Assembly: GCF_009498235.1 (NCBI RefSeq)
Contig: NZ_CP044205.1
Coordinates: 4,093,389-4,157,388, forward strand
Reading direction: 5' to 3'
Length of the DNA: 64,000 bases
Source of the DNA: Candidatus Methylospira mobilis
GTDB taxonomy: Bacteria > Pseudomonadota > Gammaproteobacteria > Methylococcales > Methylococcaceae
The notes beneath the pieces are model-generated. The model saw only the letters and a list, made by a program, of their open reading frames with translations, had not been told where the DNA came from and did no database searches. The position numbers were made by a program, and so were the translations under genes. Shown piece after piece: positions 35,943-44,848 of the stretch. Position 1 is the stretch's first letter. Every line of letters starts with the position of its first letter.

Positions 35943-36383
35943 AATGCCCGGTTCGCAAGAAAAACAGCATGCCTTCGATAGTAGGCCGGGCCGAAGCTGG
36001 GACTTTCCAGCAGGGTTTTATCGTCGAAAAGACACTCTTCCCCCTCATCTAAAATCAGCCGCAGGTTTTCCTCGGAGGTTAGCGGAATCTGCTTGGCATC
36101 GATGTTGTGGAACAGCACTTTTTCAAAGCGCTCAGCCTGATCCGGATCATCGTACAGCACGATGCAGAAGGGCGTTGGCAGGCTGTAATTCGCCTCTCCC
36201 GGTTTGGCGTCACCGGCAGCGCTCAGGCGGTGATTGCCGTCAATCCGAAATAGTTTTACTCGATTGCTTAATCTTGATTCTGAAAGAATTAAAGCCATCG
36301 CTAAGATTTTCCTCCGGCAGTTCCAGATAAGCCAGTTTCGGCGCGTTAGCGCCGCCCACTGTCTCCAGCACCTTCGGCAGCTT
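35906..36383 (-). pseudogene. Fragment of a ParB/DGQHR-like protein
   Basis: Two frames together read as one N-terminal region: NAPKLAYLELPEENL (about 36370-36290), then, after a frameshift near 36250, LFRIDGNHRLSAAGDAKPGE (about 36240-36180). The IDGNHRL core is the signature of ParB-like/DGQHR proteins, which bind nucleotides or DNA and occur in DNA-modification loci. The protein then continues through IPLTSEENLRLILDEGEE and becomes unrelated near 35970, where the DUF2283/YgiT block begins. Both ends are damaged, so no function is expected. Confidence 0.55.
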
Positions 36384-36385
36384 TG

Positions 36386-38298
36386 TTAGGTGGGGCGGCC
36401 GGTAGCGTCATAGCCGATGTTTTCGGCCATCGCCATGAAAATGGCCTCGTCGTCCGAGGCGGGCACATTGGGCTTGCGCTTCTCCAGGAACACCACGCTG
36501 GATTTCACCCCCGCGCCGAAATGGGCAAAAGCGAATTGCGGCAGCGATACCACGGCCAGCACCTTGAAACGCCCCAGCAGCCAGTCGCGCACCCCTTGCA
36601 GGCTGGCGTTGGTGAGCAAACCGTCGGGCAACACGACACCGGCCTTTCCACCCGGTCTTAGCAGTTGCCAAACCCGCTCACAGTATATGACTTCGGTTTT
36701 AACGCTGGCGCGCTGCTTGATGGCCTTTTTTCCCGCCGTGGGGTCGGCGCTGGTGTCCTCCGCATCGTCCTCATCCTTGCCGCCGCTCTTGGCAAGGTAG
36801 CGGGAGAGATCATAGCCGGAGAGGTAGCTGTGCAGCTCGTCCTTGATGACCGCGCCGAAAGGCGGATTGGTCGGAATCTTGGTAAAGCCCTTGGCTTCGT
36901 CGCGTTTGATGACCTCTTCATTTTTTCCGGTTTCGGCATTGAATACGGTTTCCCGGTAGAGCCCCAGAATGTCAAACAGGCCCTGGCTTTTCCTGCCGAG
37001 TGCGGCAAGCGGCTCCAGCGCGTCGTTGCCGATGATGTTGGTATGCCCGTCATCGTGGACGATCATGTTCATCTTGGCGACGCGGGCAATTTCCTCGTTG
37101 ATCTCGATGCCGTACAGCCGTTTTTCGGCGAAACTGTGCCAGTAGTTGAAATGCTCCTTGCTGTCCTCGTCATAGTATTCGCTCGCCAGCTTGCACACAT
37201 GGTCAAGCGCGTGCAGCAGGAAACCGCCGGAGCCGCAAGCGGGGTCCATCACCGTGTCGTCGGCCTTGATATCCAGCATCTGGATGGCGAAAGCGATGAT
37301 GTTGCGCGGCGTGAAATACTGGCCGAAATCGCCCTTGAAAAAGCCGTCCATGAACTGCTCGAAAGCGACGCCCTTGGTGTCCAGATCGGTGGCGGAGAGG
37401 TTGACGCTCTCCAGGTGTAGCACCAGGTTTTTCAAGGTGATGTCGTCGATCTTGATATCGTCGTTAAAAACATCCGGCTCATTCTGGCGCTCGATGGCGT
37501 ACATCGCCTTGATGCGGGCCGCCAGCCGCTTCGGTGTTTCGTTGGTTTTGATCTGAAATTCGTAGGGTTCGCCCTTTTTGCGCGGACTTTTTTCATCGCG
37601 AGTCTTGAGAAAAATCAGCTTGGTCAGCTCGCCGAAGGCCATGGGCGGCGACAAGCGGCCACCGCCCCATAGGGTTTGATGGCATTTGCGTATGGTCTTG
37701 ATCAGGTCGTCGCGAGTGACGGCGCCGATGTCCGGCTTGGGAAAAGCGTTTTTGTAGTATTTGAACTCTTCCGGCTTGCCGTATTGAACCGGCAGATCGG
37801 CGACGATGTTCGCTTCGCGCTCCAGCACGCCAAACTTATCGGAACAGTCATAAAAAGCGCGGGTTTGTCCGGCGATAACGCCGATGTACTCAGCGCGAAA
37901 TTTGTGCGCGTGGCCGTTTCCAAAAGCTTGTTCTACCGCTTGTTTGAATTCGGTATCGGAAACTCCGTCGCGCTTGCACTCGATGACGCCATAAGGCTTG
38001 GTGCGCTCCTTGTCGCGGAAGATAACCAGATCCGCGCGATCCGTTGGGGTGCGGTCCGGTACGGTGGTTTCGACACCGATGCACTCGGGAGGGTATCCGT
38101 AACGGTAAAAATGAGCTCGGCGTAATAGCCGGCGCGAACCTTCTCTTCCGGATCGCTCCATTTTTCGGAGACATTCACGGCCACGTAGCGAATTTTTTCG
38201 GTTTTGCCGCTGGTGACAAGTTGCAGGTGTCCGTCCGCAAAGGCGCGTTGCAGGAAGTCCCGGGCTTCCATCGTCATATTGTTTCTCATTGAATCCAT
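36386..38298 (-). pseudogene. Type I restriction-modification N6-adenine methylase with HsdR_N domain, frameshifted and truncated
   Basis: The main frame (36386 to about 38110) encodes an HsdM-like methylase. It has FGQYFTPRN, VMDPACGSGGFLLHALD (SAM motif I), IPTNPPFGAV (catalytic motif IV) and LRPGGKAGVVLPDGLL. It is preceded by an HsdR_N-type nuclease-fold part (DLVIFRDKERTKPYGVIECK). The true N-terminus (MRNNMTMEARDFLQRAF, KIRYVAVNVSEKWSDPEEK) is in a different frame, 38298 down to about 38107. One missing base in an A5/T5 run at 38107-38111 explains the break. The C-terminus stops abruptly after NIGYDATGRPT, where relatives continue, and no specificity gene follows. The modification system is therefore probably dead, unless the frameshift is a sequencing error. 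Confidence 0.78.
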
Positions 38299-38694
38299 TG
38301 TTGTTATCAGCCGCCTGACTTTCTTGATGATTAACACTGCTACCCTGTTGGCATGGCGAGCTGTGTACACGGACGGCGACGGTGTGGTGAGATGCCCCAC
38401 CGAGGTGGAGAAGGTATTGCAATGTACGGCAAATCTTGTAATAAACCAAACGATTTGATCGGCGTAATATAGCCTGATTGACGTAATGCGCAAACATCAG
38501 TTTTTTGCCGCTATTAAGAAGCGTTGTGGCCGATCGATCTACCGGAATTATAGGCTGGGCTGGTCATTTGAGGATTTTCCTGTCAGGGCTCTCCACCACC
38601 GCGCGGCAATTCGAACCGGCAGGCGGCGCCTGAACTCTGAAAGCAGAATGCCAATACCCTTTGAAAAGACGATTTTAAAGCCCCATCCAGCTCA

Positions 38695-41391
38695 TTACAA
38701 AACCGCACCGGTATCGGCCGGTTTGGTGTGTAGATTCAGCGCATCCTGCAAGGGGCCGAGAAATTTTTCGTAATGCCGCCATCGTTCTATTGACGATTTA
38801 TAGATCGGCTGGCGAACTTGAGCCGCGCTGGCGGTTTGAATCGGGCGCTCTTTTTTATGGAAATCGAGGCAGGCCGTGCGCCATTCCAGCCCGCAATATT
38901 CAATTATGCGGCGCGCCTGCGCTTCGGTATCGTTTACGATATCCTCATAATTGACATCGAGAAACGCTCCGGCAGGCAATACGTTGCGCCAATGCGCCAT
39001 CAAGCGGGCATAATCCGCATAATAACGCCCCAGCTCGTCAAGATCATAGGAAAACTCCTGGCTGCAGGCAAACAACTCGGTAAAACAGGACAGGCATGTA
39101 TCCATCGGATTGCGGTTGACGTGGATAATTTTTGCGTTGGGCAACATCAGATGAATCAGACCTACCCCGATAAAATTCCCCGGCAACTTGTCGGTAATGC
39201 GCTGTGCGTCCGGCGCAAGCGATTTCAACTTGGCAATATATTCCTCACCCCAGGAGGTAAGCCGTTCCCGGGTGAGCGGAAGCAAATTCTCCGGGAAGCT
39301 GACTCCCGGCATGCCATTGTCGCGCAGCATAATCTCTATCAGCATGGACAATTCACCCGCGCCATGGGCAGCCATGTGACTGGCGATCATCTGTTCTATC
39401 AACGTCGTGCCGGAACGCGGCATACCCAGTATAAAAACTGGTAACCGTGAGGGATCGCCGCTGCCGCGCAGGCGATCTATTGTCGCCCGGTCAAAAATAT
39501 CGATGATTCCGGCAAGTTCCTGACCGGCTCGATCGGGGTTGTAGCCGAATGTGGCGCGCTTCAGTTTGCACCCTTCGAGGAAATGCGGAAAGGCTTTTTC
39601 GTAATCGCCAATATCGTCATAGCACTTACCCAGCGCAAAATGTAACGGTATTAATTCTTTTCCCGGTAGTGAAGAATTGCTGTTCCGTATCGCATCCCAA
39701 TAACCAACCAGCGCCAGAAAGCTTTTGTCCTCCGGCGTCACGCTTTTAAGCAGTATAAAGTTTCTATGCGCCTCAAAGTAATCCGGTTTGAGCTCCAGCG
39801 CCCGGCGGTAGCTTGCTACGGCGTCATCGAGCCGCCCCAAGTCTTTCAGTACGTTTCCCAGGTTGTTATACACTTCGGCGAAATCCGGTTTGATATCCAG
39901 CGCCCGACGGTAGCTTGCCACGGCGTCGTCGAGCCGCCCGAGGTTTTTCAGGGCGGTGCCCAGATTACCGTAAGCCGCGGCGTAATCGGGTTTGATATCC
40001 AGCGCCCGGCGGTAGCTTGCCACGGCCTCTTCGAGTCGCCCGAGGTTATTCAGGGTCACGCCCAGGTTATTATGCTCCTCGGCGTAATCCGCTTTGATCT
40101 CCAGCGCGCGGCGGTAGCTTGCCATAGCCTCATCAAGTCGTCCGAGGTTTTCCAGGGCAATGCCCAGATTGTTGTGCGCCTCGGCGTAATCGGGTTTCAC
40201 CTCCAACGCGCGACGGTAACTCGCCACGGCGTCTTCGAATTGTCCGAGCTCATTCAGGGTGTTGCCGAGATTGTTATGCGCTTCGGCGGAATCCGCTTTA
40301 ATCTGCAGTGCGCGGCGGTAGCTTGCTGCAGCGTCTTCGGGCCGGCCAAGGTTTTGCAGGACGTTACCCAGATTGTTATGCGCCTCGGCATAATCCGTTT
40401 TGACCTCCAGCGCCCGGCAGTAGCTCGCCTCGGCCTCATCAAGTCGTCCGAGGTTTTCCAGGGCAATGCCCAGATTATGATGCGCCTCGGCGAAATCCGC
40501 GTTTATCACCAGTGCGCAACGGTAACTTGTCACCGCGTCTTCGAGCCGGCCAAGTTTTTGCAGGACATTGCCCAGATTGTTATACGCCTTGGCGTAATCC
40601 GGTTTGAGCTCCAGTGCCCGGCAGTAACTTGCCACAGCATCATCAAGTCGTCCGAGGCCATTCAGGACATTGCCCAGATTGTTGTGCGCCTCGGCGTAGT
40701 CCGGTTTGATCTCCAGCGCCCGGCGGTAGCTTGCCACGGCTTCTTCGAGCCGTCCCAGGTTTTGCAGAACAGTCCCCAGGTTGTTATGCGCTTCGGCAGA
40801 GCCGGATGTGAGATTCAGCGCCCTTCGATAGCAGGCTGCGGCGTCTTCGAGCCGCCCGAGGTTATTCAGAACATTGCCGAGATTGTTGTGCGCCTCGGCG
40901 TAATCCGGTTTGCTCTGTAGTGCGCGCCGGTAGCTTGCTTCCGCCTCGTTCCATCGAGCCAGACCGTAGAGGATGTTGCCCAGGTTGTAATGCACCGCGG
41001 CATAATCCGGTTTTATTTGCTGCGCGCGCCGGTAACTTGCTTCAGCCTCACCCAGCCGCCCCAGAGCATAGAGGATATTGCCCAGGTTATAATACACTTC
41101 AGCGTCGCTTGATAGCAGTGTCGCCGCTTTCTGCATGGGCGCCAACGCATCGTCAAAGCGCCCCAGCTGGTTATATATGACCCCCAAAACCTTCCAGCTA
41201 AACCCGTGCCGAGGAAAGCGCTCTGTCATGGTTCGGGCCATCGCTATGGATTCCATGTACCGCCCTGCGGTGAACAGCGCTATCAGGGTATTAATTTCGC
41301 TTAAACAGGGTGCTTTTTCCTGGCCCAGGAAAGATTTTTTGGCGGCTGCCCCCTGCTTTTTAGATTTCCATTTTGGTTTATTTTTGTTCAT
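38695..41391 (-). CDS. TPR-repeat sulfotransferase
   Basis: 898 residues. After a basic, polar N-terminus come about 14 tetratricopeptide repeats of exactly 34 residues (about 65-540), 13 of them variants of AEAHNNLGNVLxNLGRLEDA. The C-terminal ~300 residues are a sulfotransferase domain: PVFILGMPRSGTTLIEQMIA (about 650) is the PAPS 5'-phosphosulfate loop, and HVNRNPMDTCLSCFTELF the 3'-phosphate site. FLDVNYEDIVNDTEAQARRI is also typical. It would transfer sulfate to a protein or glycan, with the TPRs binding the partner. No signal peptide. The repeats are nearly identical at DNA level, which points to recent expansion or gene conversion. Confidence 0.88.
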   Translation of the reverse strand: MNKNKPKWKSKKQGAAAKKSFLGQEKAPCLSEINTLIALFTAGRYMESIAMARTMTERFPRHGFSWKVLGVIYNQLGRFDDALAPMQKAATLLSSDAEVYYNLGNILYALGRLGEAEASYRRAQQIKPDYAAVHYNLGNILYGLARWNEAEASYRRALQSKPDYAEAHNNLGNVLNNLGRLEDAAACYRRALNLTSGSAEAHNNLGTVLQNLGRLEEAVASYRRALEIKPDYAEAHNNLGNVLNGLGRLDDAVASYCRALELKPDYAKAYNNLGNVLQKLGRLEDAVTSYRCALVINADFAEAHHNLGIALENLGRLDEAEASYCRALEVKTDYAEAHNNLGNVLQNLGRPEDAAASYRRALQIKADSAEAHNNLGNTLNELGQFEDAVASYRRALEVKPDYAEAHNNLGIALENLGRLDEAMASYRRALEIKADYAEEHNNLGVTLNNLGRLEEAVASYRRALDIKPDYAAAYGNLGTALKNLGRLDDAVASYRRALDIKPDFAEVYNNLGNVLKDLGRLDDAVASYRRALELKPDYFEAHRNFILLKSVTPEDKSFLALVGYWDAIRNSNSSLPGKELIPLHFALGKCYDDIGDYEKAFPHFLEGCKLKRATFGYNPDRAGQELAGIIDIFDRATIDRLRGSGDPSRLPVFILGMPRSGTTLIEQMIASHMAAHGAGELSMLIEIMLRDNGMPGVSFPENLLPLTRERLTSWGEEYIAKLKSLAPDAQRITDKLPGNFIGVGLIHLMLPNAKIIHVNRNPMDTCLSCFTELFACSQEFSYDLDELGRYYADYARLMAHWRNVLPAGAFLDVNYEDIVNDTEAQARRIIEYCGLEWRTACLDFHKKERPIQTASAAQVRQPIYKSSIERWRHYEKFLGPLQDALNLHTKPADTGAVL
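39770..41150. repeat. 102-base tandem repeats encoding TPR units
   Basis: About 13 direct repeats of 102 bases within the sulfotransferase gene. Each contains close variants of TTGCCCAGATTGTTATGCG and CGGTAGCTTGCCACGGC. They are coding repeats, not CRISPR: no unique spacers, and the period equals 34 codons. Confidence 0.85.
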
Positions 41392-41457
41392 TGATCTATG
41401 CAGCAGTTTTAGCGGGGTAGTTATTGGCGGGCCAACAGCGCTTATGCGCTCAGCATT

Positions 41458-41817
41458 TCATAGCTCAGATAGGTATCTAAGTTTTTCTACGCAATAGTCA
41501 AAGAAAATTTTTATTTTGTTAATTATTTTCATATACATGCTACCGACAAGGAATCTGTTTAGCTCAAGTGCAACATAAACTGCCCTCATTATGGAAAGCA
41601 AAAACAATGCCAAAATAATAAATCTTTTAATATAATGATTTACATTTAGCTGAAAAATACCAACCCCATAAAAAGGATGTAACAAACCATCAACAAGGTG
41701 GTTGAAAACCACCTGATTCAAGCTGTACGGCAGCGGCGTCAATGAAAGAGAGATATTCGGGCGGTCAGGAAAGCATGCCGAATTATTTGATTGGCGCAAC
41801 TGTATTGATAACACCAA
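41458..41817 (-). CDS. Doubtful AT-rich open frame with one hydrophobic segment
   Basis: 119 residues if real. It contains RFIILALFLLSIMRAVYVAL, a possible transmembrane helix, and a lysine-rich tail (MKIINKIKIFFDYCVEKLR). Base composition is clearly more AT-rich than its neighbours, which suggests either foreign DNA or non-coding sequence. I recognise no family and no convincing ribosome-binding site. It occupies most of the otherwise empty gap between the sulfotransferase gene and the repeat at 41832. The rest of the gap up to the chemoreceptor gene (41893-42275) shows nothing beyond short unconvincing frames. Confidence 0.25.
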   Translation of the reverse strand: MVLSIQLRQSNNSACFPDRPNISLSLTPLPYSLNQVVFNHLVDGLLHPFYGVGIFQLNVNHYIKRFIILALFLLSIMRAVYVALELNRFLVGSMYMKIINKIKIFFDYCVEKLRYLSEL

Positions 41818-41831
41818 GCATTTAGTGCTGT

Positions 41832-41892
41832 CTAAGGAAACACTGATTTAATCGGATTTTGCGCTGATTTTAAATTAATCAGTGTTTCCCTA
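41832..41892. repeat. Short inverted-repeat element (MITE-like), copy 1
   Basis: The left arm TAAGGAAACACTGATTTAAT faces a right arm TTAATCAGTGTTTCCCTAA across about 20 bases, total about 61 bases. The same arms bound a ~104-base element at 49491, and a single arm lies at 24167. It has no coding capacity. Confidence 0.6.
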
Positions 41893-42275
41893 AGTAGACT
41901 CAATCAATAGGATTGAGACATAATTGCAGCAGCGGCTTTTTACTTGTTTATGGACGTAAGGACTTGACATGACAGCAAAGCCACGAAAATCGCCTCGCGC
42001 ATCTGACGACCGGTTTACAAATCTTTACATGCGCTGCAAAGATTGCGTTAACCGTGTTGCAATCTCCCTGCCCGGTCCAACATTTCCCGCCACTCAAGCG
42101 TGTGGCGCCGATATTTGGGCGCGAATAATCCGTAGCGTCTCTCCGCTGCCACCATCAATAAAACACTCGCCGCATCTGCTCGTTTTTCGCCGCGCATCCT
42201 CTTTGTATTTAACGCCATACACATGAACCCTATCCCTGTTTCATTCATACACCCCATGTAGAAGGAGAAACAACG

Positions 42276-44465
42276 ATGTTCAAAAATATGTCCGTCGCAA
42301 TGAAACTCGGTCTCGGTTTCGGTTTTGTCTGCCTTTTGCTGGCCGGCATCATCGTGCTGGGTATCGACAAGATGGCCGCCATGAACGAAATGACCCGGCT
42401 GATCGTCCAGGATCGTTATGTCAAAGTGAGCCTGGCCAACAAAGTCGCCCAAGGCACGCTGAACAACGGAAGATTGCTGCGCAACATGGTGATGGTGGAT
42501 GACCCTGCCGAGATCGAAAAAAACCGTGAAATGATACAAAAGCAGCGCGCCGAAAACGGAGAGACCCTCGACAAACTCGACAGGATCATCGTCTTGCCCA
42601 AGGGCAGGGAGTTGTTCTCCGCCATCAAGCAGGCGCGCGAGACGCTCAACGGCAAGTACGGATCTTTCTTTAATCTGGTAAAAGGCGACCGCAAACAGGC
42701 GGTCGACTTCCTGCTCAAGGAACTTGTTCCCGCCAATTCCGCTTACTTGAAAACGATCAACGATCTGGTCGACTTTCAGGCCGACTTGATGGAAACAAAC
42801 GCGAAGGAAAGCGAAAACAACTACTTTTCCACCCGCGCGCTGATGCTCGCATTCGGCGCCGCCGCTTTGCTGGCGTCCATATTTATTGCCTTCTGGATTA
42901 CCCGTTGCATTACCGGGCCGCTGGCCGAATCGATGGCGGCCGCCAACGCCATTGCCGCAGGAGATCTGACGGCAAATATCGAAGTCGATTCGAATGATGA
43001 AACAGGCCGGCTCAAAGCCGCGATGCAGCGCATGGCCGCGTCGCTCCGGTCGGTGCTGGCGGATACCGATGTGATGATACAGGCGGCGGCGGAAGGCAGG
43101 CTGGATATCCGCGCCGATGTATCCAAACACCAGGGCGAGTACAAAAAACTGGTGCAAGGCGTCAACGACACCGTCAACAACATTGCCGAGCCGCTTAAAA
43201 TCGCTTCCGGCTACATCGATCAAATCGCCAAAGGCGTGATTCCGCCTGCCATTACCGCCGACAGCAAGGGCGAGTATCTCGTCATTCGAGACAACCTTAA
43301 TGTGCTCGTCAGGACAGTAAGCGGCCTGCTGGGCCAGACCGGCATGCTGATTCAGGGAGCGGCCAACGGCGAGCTGGACAAGCGCGCCGATGCCGAACTA
43401 TTCCACGGCGATTGGCGCCAGTTGATCAAAGGGGTAAACCAGATTCTGGATGGCATATTGCTTCCTGTGAACGAAGCGATCGCGGTGCTGGCCGACCTGG
43501 AAAAAGGCGATCTTACCCAGTCGGTTAAAGGCGATTACAAAGGCCGGCTCAAGGAATTCAAGGACATCGTCAACAACACCATAGAAAAACTGGCACAAAC
43601 CATTAGCCAGGTCATGACGGCCACCGATGCGCTGACCGAAGCAAGCGGCGAAGTCAGCGCCACGGCGCAAAGCATGTCGCAAGGATCGAGCGAACAGGCC
43701 GCCAGCGTGGAACAAACCAGCAGCGCGGTTGAACAGATGAGCGCTTCGGTGGTACAAAACGCCGAAAACGCCAAAGTAACCGACGGCATGGCCGCCAAAG
43801 CGGCCAAAGAGGCGGAAGAAGGCGGCGCGGCCGTTACCCTGACCGTTGCCGCGATGAAAAGCATCGCCAATAAAATTGGCATCATAGACGACATTGCCTA
43901 TCAAACCAATCTGCTCGCGCTCAACGCCGCAATCGAAGCCGCACGCGCCGGTGAACACGGCAAAGGCTTCGCGGTAGTGGCGGCTGAAGTGCGCAAGCTG
44001 GCGGAACGCAGCCAGATTGCCGCGCAGGAAATCGGCGAGCTGGCCGGCAGCAGCGTGGATATGGCGGAAAAAGCCGGAACCTTGCTGAGCGAAATCGTGC
44101 CGAGCATCGCCAAGACCTCGGACCTGGTGCAGGAAATTGCTTCGGCTTCCGAAGAGCAAACCTCGGGCGTCAACCAGATCAACAACGCGATGACCCAGCT
44201 TAATCAGATTACCCAGCAAAACGCCAGCGCGTCGGAAGAGCTGGCGGCGACTGCGGAAGAAATGAGCGGGCAGGCCGAACAGTTGCAGGATTTGATGAGC
44301 TTTTTCAAGGTTAATATGGCGTCAATAGCGCCGGCAGGCCATGGCAACAGGACGCGCGCGCCCGCGCAGTCGAATAACAATGGCAAGCCGCCCAAACAGC
44401 ACGGATCGGTTACGAGCGCGCCGAACGCCCAACCTCTGGATGAAAGCGAATTTGTACGGTTTTGA
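42276..44465 (+). CDS. Methyl-accepting chemotaxis protein
   Basis: 729 residues. Transmembrane helices are at about 10-30 and 187-210. Between them lies a four-helix-bundle periplasmic sensor (residues 32-185). A HAMP domain follows ([20 protein letters not shown]), then a long stretch with two further HAMP/MCP-like repeats ([40 protein letters not shown]). The C-terminal signalling hairpin has the invariant tip sequence [20 protein letters not shown] (about 545-564) and [28 protein letters not shown] precedes the ATG. Ligand unknown. A CheW-like scrap lies right after its stop. Confidence 0.95.
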   Translation: MFKNMSVAMKLGLGFGFVCLLLAGIIVLGIDKMAAMNEMTRLIVQDRYVKVSLANKVAQGTLNNGRLLRNMVMVDDPAEIEKNREMIQKQRAENGETLDKLDRIIVLPKGRELFSAIKQARETLNGKYGSFFNLVKGDRKQAVDFLLKELVPANSAYLKTINDLVDFQADLMETNAKESENNYFSTRALMLAFGAAALLASIFIAFWITRCITGPLAESMAAANAIAAGDLTANIEVDSNDETGRLKAAMQRMAASLRSVLADTDVMIQAAAEGRLDIRADVSKHQGEYKKLVQGVNDTVNNIAEPLKIASGYIDQIAKGVIPPAITADSKGEYLVIRDNLNVLVRTVSGLLGQTGMLIQGAANGELDKRADAELFHGDWRQLIKGVNQILDGILLPVNEAIAVLADLEKGDLTQSVKGDYKGRLKEFKDIVNNTIEKLAQTISQVMTATDALTEASGEVSATAQSMSQGSSEQAASVEQTSSAVEQMSASVVQNAENAKVTDGMAAKAAKEAEEGGAAVTLTVAAMKSIANKIGIIDDIAYQTNLLALNAAIEAARAGEHGKGFAVVAAEVRKLAERSQIAAQEIGELAGSSVDMAEKAGTLLSEIVPSIAKTSDLVQEIASASEEQTSGVNQINNAMTQLNQITQQNASASEELAATAEEMSGQAEQLQDLMSFFKVNMASIAPAGHGNRTRAPAQSNNNGKPPKQHGSVTSAPNAQPLDESEFVRF

Positions 44466-44471
44466 AAGCTT

Positions 44472-44582
44472 TTCGTCATCGATATCCGGCGTATCAAGGA
44501 AACTGTCGAACCAGGGCAAGTAACCGAAGCGCCGCGCATACCCGCTTTTATTCGCGGCATGATCAATCTGCGCGGTACAGTA
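44472..44582 (+). pseudogene. CheW fragment
   Basis: 37 codons read FVIDIRRIKETVEPGQVTEA, then PRIPAFIRGMINLRGTV. This matches the core of CheW adaptor proteins (F-x-I-D-I..., P-x-FI-x-G-x-NLRG-x-V). No start codon and no downstream continuation are seen; after GTV the sequence is unrelated. The preceding chemoreceptor would pair with CheW, so a cheW gene probably followed it before decay. Confidence 0.65.
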
Positions 44583-44799
44583 CAAGGAAGACCTGGCAAT
44601 CGTTGCTGCTTCGTACGCTGACCCGCCCTTGCCGGACACTGTGGCCTGACAGGCGCCGTTAGTTTTATATTGACAAACACATTGTTTCTCACCGTTGTTT
44701 AATTATTTACGCTTTTTTTAGACGCTAAAAAATAACATGACAGCCGGTATTAAGAATACGACAACAATACCTGCCGTAAGTAATATCCGGAGGAACAAT

Positions 44800-44815
44800 A
44801 TGATCCATCATTCAA
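44800..44815 (+). CDS. Original 5' end of the porin gene, cut off by IS66
   Basis: CCGGAGGAACAAT precedes ATG 44800, an excellent ribosome-binding site. The first five codons (M-I-H-H-S) and the first base of the sixth lie here, directly before the IS66 end. Joining base 44815 to 47317 restores MIHHSTSKNLLLRALAATG in frame with the porin, which shows that this is the native start. Confidence 0.8.
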
Positions 44816-44848
44816 GTAAGCGCGTAACGCCACCATCTATTCCTGCGC

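Noticed and set aside
39766..40920. Long plus-strand frame opposite the TPR gene
   Set aside because: It mirrors the 102-base coding repeats on the other strand; composition and periodicity come from the TPR codons.
39770..41150. Possible CRISPR array from regularly spaced repeats
   Set aside because: The period is 102 bases with no unique spacers, and the whole array is an open frame of TPR units.
42048..43223. 391-codon minus-strand frame
   Set aside because: Antisense to the chemoreceptor gene; no motif, and the opposite strand is clearly coding.
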